A stretch of 5,866 bases of DNA from Lachnospiraceae bacterium (GTDB taxonomy: Bacteria; Bacillota; Clostridia; Lachnospirales; Lachnospiraceae): the NCBI GenBank assembly GCA_024695225.1, contig JAILIO010000254.1, positions 1 through 5,866 of the forward strand, given 5' to 3'. Below, in pieces: positions 1 to 5,866 of the stretch (positions within the stretch are counted from its first letter, which is position 1; each line of letters starts with the position of its first letter). Below the pieces are notes generated by a model. It was not told where the DNA came from, searched no databases, and saw only the letters and a program-made list of their open reading frames with translations. The translations under genes and the position numbers were made by a program.

Positions 1-2158
1 AAAGCCCTGTCACCAATTGCTTTATGTTTATGTTACAGACTGCGGTTTTCCGGGAGCCATCCAAAAGTTTAAGGTTTATCTTCGCTTTTCCGTCTTTTAC
101 GGGATAAACATACAGTGTACCATCTTCCTTTTCCTCCAAAAACAAAGTCGATGGATCTGAAGTGCTCCACTCATGTTCCACTTCATCGAGGCTGATCAGT
201 TTATTTGAACTGGCGGTGTACAGCAAGGCGTTAAAACTTACGCAGTCTTTATATGAATCACCGCTGTATGACATTGTATATTTGGTTACAGGCTTTTTGG
301 ATGTATCACCATTTAAGATGATATTGGCTTTTTTTACTTTGTTCTCAACTTCAACGACATAATCATCGAGAAGCTCCACATCCAGTGATGATACATCTCC
401 TATTTTCCCGGTTTCATCCAGAATAGCCGCTTTGATCGTGACCTTAGAACCACTTGCAAATCCGCTGCTTAAAAGATTAACCGACTCTGAATATGGGACA
501 TGATCTTCGAGAGTGGGATCATCTCCATCCAAAGTGTATACAAGGGTTCTTGATAAGGGTCCGGTTGATTTGAGAGGATCACTCAGACTAAACCCGGTCA
601 CATCATCATAATCATATTTTGTGTCATCTACCTTAAAATAACCATACTCAGTATACAAGGAGATAACCGGCTCAGGTGTTCCGCCCCCGGCCATAAGTTT
701 TCCGGCATCAACCAGAACTCCGCATCCCTCGGAATCACATTTTCGTGAGTACTTCTTAAGGAGTTTTTCCATCTGCTTAGGACCGGGGTTTCCATACCTG
801 CTCATATAAAGAGCTGCCACTCCGGCTGCCACAGGACAGGACATGGATGTACCGGTGTAACTGTCATAAGCATTTGTGGTAGTTGTAAGCGTGGAACCGT
901 TAAATACGCAGACAGGGGAAATGATATCGGTACCGGGGGCTGCAAGATCACACCAGGGTCCGTAGTTGGATGAATAAGATCTAAGGCCGTCTCTGCTCAG
1001 ATTGGATACAGACAAAACATGCTCAAAACAAGTAGGATATTTTCTGATGGAAGTATATTCATTTCCCATGGCGACAAAGATCGTGACGCCTTTCTCCCAG
1101 GCATAGTTTATGCTTTTCTGTCTTTCAACATCAAAATACTTACCTCCCAGGGACATATTTATAATATCGATCCCTTTATCCGCGCAGTCTTTTATTGCTC
1201 TTGCCTGGTCATCTGCATATGAACCATTTTTCTGTGTAAAAACATTATAACTGTACAAAGACACACCGGGTGCGATCCCGGCGCCGCCTTTTCCATTATT
1301 TATCGATGCGCCTATTATTCCGGCCACATGGGTTCCGTGGGGATCCACCACTAAACTATTATCACTGTTATCGTAAGAGCAAAAATCATATTGATCTATA
1401 ACGTTATCCTTTAAATCCTCATGATCAACCAAAACTCCCGTATCAAGGACCCCGACTTTAATATCAGGATTGCCATAGCCGTATGTCCAGGCTTCCCAGG
1501 TATTCACCATATCGTGTTGCCACTGGAATTGTTTATCGTTATCATTGTAAAGTTCTTCCGGATTCTGCAGAAACGGATCATCTGCATAACCTTTTGCAAT
1601 AAAATCTTTATAAGAAAGGACTGAAGAATCTGAAGAAGCTCCCACTGAATAGAGAGAATCTCCGGAATCTTCCTTTTCTCCGGGGTCAAGATATGAGATA
1701 TATACGGGGCTCACGGAAGGGAGTTTCGTGCAGGCAGGATCGGAAGCCGCAGAAACTGCCTGGAGCACAGATACATCCGAGGGTAGTTTAATGGTTGCTA
1801 TCTTTTCCGAATAGACGGTAAGGGTACCGTTAAATGCTTCTGCGTACGCTATTGCCTCTTCTTCTGTTTCGGCATATGTATATACAAGATCACTGCAGTA
1901 GTCCTCATCTGCCGTCATGGACCCCAGAGCCTCAAGCACATCATGCTCCATCATCTCTTTCTTTTCGTCCATCTCACTTTCCGGAAGCACATAATCTTCC
2001 GGAAGTCCCGGGATACCCGCAGGCAAAAGTTCTTCGCCTAAGGACTGCTCCGGTTCTGAAGCGCCGGAAGCATCATCTGCCGCCTGAACATACGAAAACG
2101 GCGACTGGGCAAAAACAACCACTGCGGTCAACAAAGATGCTACTATTCTTTTGTTCAT
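1..2158 (-). CDS. Secreted subtilisin-like serine protease (S8 family), C-terminus cut by window edge
   Basis: The first 719 residues of an exported endopeptidase are present, and the reading frame is still open at the left edge. Residues 1-26 are a signal peptide (MNKR, hydrophobic core, VQA cleavage site). Residues about 88-158 resemble the N-terminal propeptide of secreted subtilases. The catalytic domain spans about 211-488 and has the full triad: D239 in VLDTG, H274 in PHGTHVAG and S438 in GTSMSCP, with oxyanion-hole N366 in AMGNE. Residues about 495-597 resemble a chitobiase C-terminal-type beta-sandwich (YTLDGDDPT at 541-549). Residues about 609-712 resemble a bacterial Ig-like (Big_2) domain (WSTSDPSTLFL, DGKAKINLKL). 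The ATG at 2158 has a strong GAGGGAG site 7 bases upstream. It is the third gene of a minus-strand operon, 54 bases after the previous stop. Any cell-wall anchor would lie outside the window. The family is certain; the substrate is unknown. Confidence 0.95.
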   Translation of the reverse strand, partial: MNKRIVASLLTAVVVFAQSPFSYVQAADDASGASEPEQSLGEELLPAGIPGLPEDYVLPESEMDEKKEMMEHDVLEALGSMTADEDYCSDLVYTYAETEEEAIAYAEAFNGTLTVYSEKIATIKLPSDVSVLQAVSAASDPACTKLPSVSPVYISYLDPGEKEDSGDSLYSVGASSDSSVLSYKDFIAKGYADDPFLQNPEELYNDNDKQFQWQHDMVNTWEAWTYGYGNPDIKVGVLDTGVLVDHEDLKDNVIDQYDFCSYDNSDNSLVVDPHGTHVAGIIGASINNGKGGAGIAPGVSLYSYNVFTQKNGSYADDQARAIKDCADKGIDIINMSLGGKYFDVERQKSINYAWEKGVTIFVAMGNEYTSIRKYPTCFEHVLSVSNLSRDGLRSYSSNYGPWCDLAAPGTDIISPVCVFNGSTLTTTTNAYDSYTGTSMSCPVAAGVAALYMSRYGNPGPKQMEKLLKKYSRKCDSEGCGVLVDAGKLMAGGGTPEPVISLYTEYGYFKVDDTKYDYDDVTGFSLSDPLKSTGPLSRTLVYTLDGDDPTLEDHVPYSESVNLLSSGFASGSKVTIKAAILDETGKIGDVSSLDVELLDDYVVEVENKVKKANIILNGDTSKKPVTKYTMSYSGDSYKDCVSFNALLYTASSNKLISLDEVEHEWSTSDPSTLFLEEKEDGTLYVYPVKDGKAKINLKLLDGSRKTAVCNINIKQLVTGL

Positions 2159-2165
2159 AAAATCT

Positions 2166-2172
2166 CTCCCTC
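2166..2172 (-). promoter_or_regulatory. Ribosome binding site of the S8 protease gene
   Basis: GAGGGAG on the minus strand lies 7 bases before the ATG at 2158. It fixes that start, which also gives a complete signal peptide. The 54-base gap from the preceding gene shows no clear hairpin terminator or promoter, so the protease is probably co-transcribed with the two genes before it. Confidence 0.75.
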
Positions 2173-2212
2173 AGTTTTGTGTACAATAAACAAGCAATAG
2201 AGGTACATCTGT

Positions 2213-2614
2213 TCATTGAACAGACGCACTCTTCCTGCCTATTATATACGCAATCACAGGAGATGACAAATAAATTATCGATCCAACGGGAAAATAGATA
2301 AATATGTAAGGACTGTCTGTGCCTGCAATGTCGATGATCCCTCTCATCAGAAGCCCCGCAATGACAGTCAACACCCCGTAGATCATGGGTAAACGAACAG
2401 CCATTGGAACTGTATCCTTGTGCTTTACAATTTTAAGAATCAGCCCCGGCACCACCAGAAAGACCAAAGAGACCAAAAAAGCCAGATTCAGAAACCATGA
2501 ATGTACGTCATGGGAAAAAATACTGTAAATAAATGCAAACACAACACAAAAAACCGTAATGATGATCCCTTCCAAAAGTATACCCCTGTCTTTATTCTCA
2601 CTTGATGTAGACAA
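2213..2614 (-). CDS. Small four-helix integral membrane protein of unknown function
   Basis: This 133-residue hydrophobic protein matches no family I can name. Four membrane segments are visible at about residues 11-33, 40-63, 69-97 and 103-126. A short charged N-terminus (STSSENKDRG) precedes them, a basic loop (KIVKHKD) separates helices two and three, and the tail is short (GRKSASVQ). There is no signal peptide and no recognisable catalytic motif. The start is TTG at 2614, inside the last codons of the upstream glycosidase gene (17-base overlap), which suggests translational coupling. An AGGAAGGTGA site 6 bases before the TTG supports it. No ATG lies between the TTG and the first helix. 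Its place between a membrane-anchored glycosidase and a secreted protease suggests a role at the envelope, but that is inference from position only. Confidence 0.75.
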   Translation of the reverse strand: MSTSSENKDRGILLEGIIITVFCVVFAFIYSIFSHDVHSWFLNLAFLVSLVFLVVPGLILKIVKHKDTVPMAVRLPMIYGVLTVIAGLLMRGIIDIAGTDSPYIFIYFPVGSIIYLSSPVIAYIIGRKSASVQ

Positions 2615-3830
2615 TATCGCTCACCTTCCTTTCCGATGATCCCCTGCCTCCAACGGTATCGTTCAGTATCTGCCCTTTATAATACATGGTGGTGGAACCG
2701 CCGCCGTCCAGATTGTAAACCTCCGTGCAGCCGTATTCCTGCATCACAAGAGCCAGCTGATAAAGGCTCAGACCTTCGCTCTCCTCGGTCCTGCCTTCAG
2801 TTGCCACAAGCACAAAGTGCATTGGCGAGATCATTCCTATGGCTGTTCTGGGATTGCTGGCCATAGCCATGTCAACCTCATCATTTTCAGTCACCGTAAC
2901 CTTACTGTCCGATACCAGTCCCGGTCCGAAGGACCAGGCCTGCACCACTCCATCAGCGATGAGTTCTTCACCGGAGACCTCAGATGCGGCAACTATCCTG
3001 AAGGAGCCATCGTCGTACAAAAGTCCCACATCTTCATCGCTCTTTTTGGAACTCTCTCTGTATAATGTGCCGTTCCGGATCACAAGCCCCGTGTCCCTTG
3101 CCCCGTAGAAATCGCCGTTCACCGCAAGAACAGCCCCCGCTTCATCTGCGATATCACTTGTCTGTTCCTTTATATTCCTGCCAAAGGTGTCGTCTGCAAA
3201 GGCAGTTCTCAGATGTGTGATGTCAGTAAGCTGTATATCAGCGATGAATATCTCCGTGTCATATTCCCTTATTTGCTTTACTTTGATGGTCACTTCCCCA
3301 TTTCCGTCAGTATAAGTCAGATCTTCTACTGTCAGGGAGCTTGTCGTACCGGTTGAACCGGATGTGTCTGCAGTTTCGCTCCCGGACTTGACGTTTCCGG
3401 ATCCCGTTACTGATCCTGAACCGGTAACCGAAGACTCATCATCTGTCCCGGAGTTTTCCTCGGATCTGTTTTTATTTCCGGGGCCGCCCTTCCCGCGAGT
3501 CCCGTTTCCAAAATCGGGTTTCTGTCCTCCGGATCCTCCGGTCCCTTTGCCGTGTCTCCTCTTTTTCCCTGAATTCTCTTCAGTTTCAGAGTCTGTGCCG
3601 GAAGATGCGTCTTCATTTTCGACATCCCCGGAGTTCCTGACTGCATCTGAAGCCTTTTCATCTTCCTTTCCCTTTTCCGCATCTTCATCCTCGACAGAAG
3701 AATAAATGCCGCCGTCCTCTGCCACAGTCACAGAATTTTTTATTACAAAGGCTTTCAGTATCACAAACAGCGTAAAGATGATAAGTACCACAGGGTAAAC
3801 TATCCTGAATATTTTTATGTGTTTATCCAT
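2598..3830 (-). CDS. Membrane-anchored phosphodiester glycosidase (NAGPA/DUF2233 family)
   Basis: The predicted 410-residue protein has a C-terminal domain of the family that includes the mammalian mannose-6-phosphate uncovering enzyme (NAGPA). Bacterial members are often labelled exopolysaccharide biosynthesis proteins. Residues 8-30 form one membrane segment with no obvious cleavage site, so it is probably an N-terminal anchor with the rest outside the cell. A long low-complexity linker follows: acidic at about 38-87, basic and glycine-rich at 89-122 (KKRRHGKG), then Ser/Thr/Gly-rich to about 166. The catalytic domain fills about 167-410 and shows the family motifs: NGDFY at 238-242, NPRTAIG at 326-332, ATEGR near 345, LDGGGSTTMYY from 374, and a C-terminal RKVSDIVYI. 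It is the first gene of the operon. The ATG at 3830 is preferred over an in-frame TTG at 3854 because a ribosome binding site lies just before it. The natural substrate is unknown. Confidence 0.93.
   Translation of the reverse strand: MDKHIKIFRIVYPVVLIIFTLFVILKAFVIKNSVTVAEDGGIYSSVEDEDAEKGKEDEKASDAVRNSGDVENEDASSGTDSETEENSGKKRRHGKGTGGSGGQKPDFGNGTRGKGGPGNKNRSEENSGTDDESSVTGSGSVTGSGNVKSGSETADTSGSTGTTSSLTVEDLTYTDGNGEVTIKVKQIREYDTEIFIADIQLTDITHLRTAFADDTFGRNIKEQTSDIADEAGAVLAVNGDFYGARDTGLVIRNGTLYRESSKKSDEDVGLLYDDGSFRIVAASEVSGEELIADGVVQAWSFGPGLVSDSKVTVTENDEVDMAMASNPRTAIGMISPMHFVLVATEGRTEESEGLSLYQLALVMQEYGCTEVYNLDGGGSTTMYYKGQILNDTVGGRGSSERKVSDIVYIK
2621..2630 (-). promoter_or_regulatory. Ribosome binding site supporting the TTG start at 2614
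   Basis: AGGAAGGTGA on the minus strand lies 6 bases before the TTG at 2614, inside the 3' end of the glycosidase gene. It supports the non-ATG start of the small membrane protein and implies reinitiation by ribosomes finishing the upstream gene. Confidence 0.6.
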
Positions 3831-3833
3831 ATG

Positions 3834-3845
3834 CTCACTTCCTTC
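3834..3845 (-). promoter_or_regulatory. Ribosome binding site supporting the ATG at 3830 of the glycosidase gene
   Basis: GAAGGAAGTGAG on the minus strand lies directly before the ATG at 3830, with the AAGGA core 9 bases away. The alternative TTG at 3854 would place this site inside the coding region and has no comparable site of its own, so the shorter product is preferred. Confidence 0.65.
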
Positions 3846-3865
3846 TGCATTCAACGCCCGGCAGG

Positions 3866-3881
3866 ATACAAAAACTTGTAT
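3866..3881. repeat. Short perfect inverted repeat upstream of the minus-strand operon
   Basis: ATACAA and TTGTAT form a perfect 6-base inverted repeat around a 4-base AAAC spacer. It lies 36 to 51 bases before the glycosidase start, so it would fall in the promoter or the leader of that operon. It could be an operator for a dimeric regulator. A repeat this short in AT-rich DNA can also arise by chance. Confidence 0.4.
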
Positions 3882-3953
3882 ATAAATAAATACGACCGAT
3901 TTATGTATTTTTTGTGTTTGAAGTTTTATATCTTTGTGAAAATAAGGACTATC

Positions 3954-4090
3954 TGCGAAAAAAACTTCTCGCTGCGAATATATCTGCCCTTTGCGAATAT
4001 ATCTGGCTTTTGCGAATATATCTGCCCTTTGCGAATATATCTGCCCTTTGCGAATATATCTTCTCTTTTTAAAATATATCCTTGCGAAAC
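3954..4090. repeat. Tandem array of a 19-base unit between the two divergent operons
   Basis: The unit TGCGAATATATCTGCCCTT begins at 3973, 3992, 4011 and 4030. The copies at 3973, 4011 and 4030 are identical, and the one at 3992 differs only at two bases near its end (GGCTTT). A fifth copy at 4049 diverges in its second half. A degenerate copy precedes the array at 3954 (keeping TGCGAA and the exact 19-base phase), and another fragment lies near 4071-4090. The core GC..ATATAT..GC is an imperfect palindrome. The length is not a multiple of three, so the array is not a coding repeat. The intact copies suggest recent expansion. Possible roles are binding sites for a regulator of the flanking operons or a slippage-prone promoter spacer. 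No function is proven. Confidence 0.9.
4048..4075 (+). promoter_or_regulatory. Weak candidate promoter for azlC inside the repeat array
   Basis: TTGCGA at 4048-4053 and TAAAAT at 4070-4075 are separated by 16 bases. The -10 is one base from consensus and the -35 matches at four of six positions. Transcription would begin near 4082, giving a leader of about 36 bases before the ATG at 4118. The -35 is part of the repeat unit, so every copy carries the same hexamer. No stronger plus-strand promoter is visible between 3831 and 4117. Confidence 0.3.
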
Positions 4091-4117
4091 AAAATACTGT
4101 GTCGTATGATACCCCTT

Positions 4118-4924
4118 ATGGAAAAAAACAACCACAAAAAAAGCAACAACTCGATGAAGGAATTCAGGGAAGGTCTGAGGGACGGTATCCCCATATGCCT
4201 CGGATATGCGGCGGTGTGCTTTGCATTTGGGATAAGCGCATCTGACGCAGGACTCAGGCCCTATGAAACGGCTCTCATGTCTGTGATGAACCTGACAAGC
4301 ACAGGTCAGTTTGCGGCCCTGCCCCTGATAACTACAGGCGCCACCTTTATGGAGATGGCAGCGATGCAGCTCATAATAAATCTGCGGTATGTCCTTATGT
4401 CCTGCGCCCTAACCCAGAATATCAGGCCGGAGACATCGATCCCCAGGCGTCTCAGCATAGCTTACGGAGTGACGGATGAGATATTTGCACTGAGCGTATC
4501 CAGGAAATACCCTCTTAACCCGGCCTACACATACGGTCTTGTGCTGATATCCGCTTTTGGATGGACTGCAGGGGGCTTTTTCGGGACTTTTGCAGGGGAT
4601 ATCCTGCCCCACAGGCTCACAAGCTGTCTCGGGCTTGCCATATACGGCATGTTCCTTAAGATAATACTTTCGGATGCCAGGGAAAGCCGGGTAGTCAGCG
4701 TGATAATAATGGCTTCCATGGGCATGAGCTGTCTGTTCACCTACTCTCCGGTCCTGAAAAGTATTTCCCCCGGGTTCCGTGTGATAATCGTTACACTTGC
4801 GGTATCAGCAGTTGCGTCGCTGATAGTACCCTACAAAGGGGATGATACGCCTGCCGGTGACAGCTCTGATACCCACGAAAACATAAATATCAAAGATGAC
4901 ACAGACGAAGCCCTCAGCAAATGA
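4118..4924 (+). CDS. azlC: AzlC, large subunit of branched-chain amino acid exporter
   Basis: This multi-pass membrane protein pairs with AzlD to export branched-chain amino acids and, in Bacillus, toxic analogues such as azaleucine. The 268 residues carry the family's features in order: FREGLRDGIPICLGY at 16-30, the STGQFAALPL segment at 61-70, the NLRY motif at 88-91 and the TDEIFAL motif at 119-125. Further helices follow near 139-160, 170-184, 191-208 and 220-238. After the last helix comes a charged tail of about 30 residues (from 239, rich in Asp, Thr and Ser), which makes it somewhat longer than a typical AzlC. No good ribosome binding site precedes any candidate start. I chose the ATG at 4118. 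The ATG at 4154 would begin just at the conserved region, and the ATG at 4106 or the TTG at 4082 are less likely. It is transcribed with azlD. Confidence 0.94.
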   Translation: MEKNNHKKSNNSMKEFREGLRDGIPICLGYAAVCFAFGISASDAGLRPYETALMSVMNLTSTGQFAALPLITTGATFMEMAAMQLIINLRYVLMSCALTQNIRPETSIPRRLSIAYGVTDEIFALSVSRKYPLNPAYTYGLVLISAFGWTAGGFFGTFAGDILPHRLTSCLGLAIYGMFLKIILSDARESRVVSVIIMASMGMSCLFTYSPVLKSISPGFRVIIVTLAVSAVASLIVPYKGDDTPAGDSSDTHENINIKDDTDEALSK

Positions 4925-4994
4925 GGCACTTTTAAGGATATAAATTCTGCGATAAAGAAAATAATAGCGGAGAGATTTTGGAGGACAGATCTGA

Positions 4995-5306
4995 ATGAAC
5001 AGGACCATAGCTTATATATTTGTCATGGCGGCAGTCATATATTCAATACGGGCTCTGCCCCTTGTGCTGATACGGGGCGAGATCAAAAACCCTTTTATTC
5101 GGTCATTTCTGCACTATGTTCCCTATGTGACGCTATCTGCCCTGACATTTCCCTCCATACTCACTGCAACAGATACCGTTCCGGGATCTGTGGTGGGTTT
5201 CATCACTGCAGTTGTCATGTCCTTATGGAATAAAAGCCTTTTGATGGTGGCTGTGGGAGCCTGCCTGTCCGCATACATCACTGAACTTATAGTCAGTTTT
5301 CTGTAG
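4995..5306 (+). CDS. azlD: AzlD, small subunit of branched-chain amino acid exporter
   Basis: The 103-residue hydrophobic protein is the normal size for AzlD, the small partner of AzlC. Four membrane segments can be drawn at about residues 4-22, 39-57, 62-78 and 81-102. Family features are the SIRALPLVL segment at 17-25 (the conserved Arg-Ala-Leu-Pro) and FLHYVPYVTLSALTFP at 38-53. The ATG at 4995 is preceded by GGAGG at 4980-4984 with a 10-base spacer. The gene follows azlC on the same strand after 70 bases with no evident terminator, so they very likely form one operon. The gap is wider than is common for this pair, whose genes often touch or overlap. No clear terminator follows the stop. 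Confidence 0.94.
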   Translation: MNRTIAYIFVMAAVIYSIRALPLVLIRGEIKNPFIRSFLHYVPYVTLSALTFPSILTATDTVPGSVVGFITAVVMSLWNKSLLMVAVGACLSAYITELIVSFL

Positions 5307-5344
5307 AAAATGTTTCATAATTCCATTCAGTCAACCTCCTAAGA

Positions 5345-5485
5345 ATCTATGTATTTGCGGCATACAATCCTGAACTGCCATGTGTAGACCCTTGGCTCCG
5401 GGAACATCCCTGTATGTGCAGCTACAATCCTGAGCGGCGGCGAAAAACCCAGGACTCCTGGAGTATCCCTGTATGTGCGGTATGC
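5345..5485. repeat. Degenerate intergenic repeat of about 60-base period
   Basis: Three partial units begin at 5345, 5406 and 5465, spaced 61 and 59 bases. ATCCCTGTATGTGC is identical at 5406-5419 and 5465-5478, with a diverged form at 5345. TACAATCCTGA is identical at 5363-5373 and 5423-5433. The second halves of units one and two share about two thirds of their bases (ACCC..., then CTCC and GG). Unit two contains the palindrome CCAGGACTCCTGG (5449-5461), where unit one has only CCC...GGG. It resembles the multi-copy intergenic repeats of many bacterial genomes, but copies elsewhere cannot be checked from this window. Confidence 0.75.
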
Positions 5486-5558
5486 CTACACATCTTCACC
5501 GGGCAGAATAGGATAAAATTCAATTTCGAAAACGAAGAATAAATAACCTCCCGTTTAT

Positions 5559-5587
5559 TTGACATCAGATCGTGTTTGGGATAGAAT
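5559..5587 (+). promoter_or_regulatory. Sigma-A type promoter of the TM2-protein gene
   Basis: TTGACA at 5559-5564 is a perfect -35, TAGAAT at 5582-5587 is a one-mismatch -10, and the spacer is the ideal 17 bases. Transcription should begin near 5594, giving a leader of about 38 bases. This is the strongest promoter in the window, and it suggests that the downstream gene is expressed constitutively and independently of azlCD. Confidence 0.8.
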
Positions 5588-5631
5588 CAATGGTTGTAAT
5601 TGATTTGTTTTATTTACAAAGGAGAAAAATT

Positions 5632-5866
5632 ATGGAAAAGCGCTTTGACAAAAATGTTTTCTGTTGGGTATTTACGTTCCTTCTGGGAGAGTTTGGTATA
5701 GACCGTTTTGTTAGGGGACAGATAGGTCTCGGCATCCTCAAGCTCATCACAGCCGGAGGCTGCGGCATCTGGTCACTGGTTGACTTTATCATATGCCTTA
5801 CAAAGATCTATGGCGAAGCATATGGTGCGGAATCAGAAGTAGTATTTATCGACGGTGCATATTCCA
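5632..5866 (+). CDS. TM2-domain membrane protein, C-terminus cut by window edge
   Basis: The first 78 codons are present. The protein begins with a short charged head (MEKRFDKN) and continues directly into a TM2 domain: a first helix near residues 9-20, the linker GEFGIDRFVRGQIGLGILKL, then a second helix ending in GGCGIWSLVDFIICL. The D-R-F and G-x-W...D-F residues are the family signature, with Asp where many members have His before Arg-Phe. TM2 proteins are small, widespread membrane proteins of mostly unknown function. The ATG at 5632 has an AAAGGAG site (5618-5624) 7 bases upstream and its own strong promoter. After the second helix, residues from about 57 (TKIYGEAYGAESEVVF) are soluble and continue past the edge, so the full length and any extra domain are unknown. 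Confidence 0.9.
   Translation, partial: MEKRFDKNVFCWVFTFLLGEFGIDRFVRGQIGLGILKLITAGGCGIWSLVDFIICLTKIYGEAYGAESEVVFIDGAYS

Larger units (their letters stand above)
5307..5631. other. Non-coding region between azlD and the TM2-protein gene
   Basis: These 325 bases hold no gene I can support. The first part, to about 5344, is AT-rich and featureless. The middle holds the degenerate repeat of about 60-base period. The last part is AT-rich and holds the promoter and ribosome binding site of the next gene. No strong hairpin with a T-run follows azlD. The best small hairpin, TTCG-AAAA-CGAA near 5525-5536, lacks a T-tail. Confidence 0.6.

Noticed and set aside
1834..2160. A 108-codon plus-strand open frame
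   Set aside because: It lies antisense to the signal peptide and propeptide of the protease and has no recognisable protein features.
3364..3705. A 113-codon plus-strand open frame rich in Pro, Ser and Phe
   Set aside because: It is the antisense shadow of the low-complexity linker of the glycosidase gene, whose family motifs lie in frame on the other strand; it has no ribosome binding site.
3954..4090. CRISPR array or plasmid iterons
   Set aside because: The units abut with no unique spacers, which rules out CRISPR, and no replication initiator gene is nearby, so an iteron origin is unsupported.
3819..4135. Open frames on both strands through the 19-base array
   Set aside because: The repeat length is not a multiple of three, so the frames give repetitive low-complexity peptides in several phases; none has a supported start.
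5331..5340. An AGGAGG site on the minus strand just before a short ATG frame
   Set aside because: The first ATG frame stops after three codons, and the next runs antisense to azlD for about 30 codons with no protein-like features.
5449..5461. CCAGGACTCCTGG followed by a minus-strand T-run, as a possible terminator
   Set aside because: The palindrome has a one-base centre, so a real hairpin would have only about four base pairs. In that orientation it would serve no visible gene.

Overview
The window looks like chromosomal DNA from a Gram-positive anaerobe of the Clostridia, most likely Lachnospiraceae. This rests on the AzlC/AzlD pair, a short TM2 protein of the GIDRFVRGQIG type, AGGAGG-like ribosome binding sites, a sigma-A type promoter, and large exported proteins with Clostridia-style linkers and Ig-like domains. 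The taxonomic call is an inference, because the window holds no rRNA or other marker gene. I see no tRNA or rRNA gene, CRISPR array, transposase or phage gene.

Positions 1 to 3830 hold three genes on the minus strand that read as one operon. In order of transcription they are a membrane-anchored phosphodiester glycosidase (3830 to 2598), a small four-helix membrane protein (2614 to 2213, TTG start, overlapping the first gene by 17 bases), and a secreted subtilisin-like protease (from 2158, running off the left edge). No terminator is visible between them. Two of the three products act outside the membrane, so the operon probably serves the cell surface, but the substrates cannot be read from the sequence.

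Positions 3831 to 4117 form a divergent intergenic region. It carries a tandem array of a 19-base unit and, nearer the minus-strand operon, a short perfect inverted repeat. The array ends about 30 bases before azlC, and a weak candidate promoter for azlC lies in its last units.

Positions 4118 to 5306 hold azlC and azlD on the plus strand. They encode the two subunits of a branched-chain amino acid exporter.

Positions 5307 to 5631 are non-coding. They hold a degenerate repeat of about 60-base period, then a near-consensus promoter (TTGACA, 17-base spacer, TAGAAT) that drives a TM2-domain membrane protein starting at 5632 and cut by the right edge.

Most genes here belong to known families. 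The parts least explained by them are the two intergenic repeat arrays. I do not see convincing evidence of a new multi-gene system.
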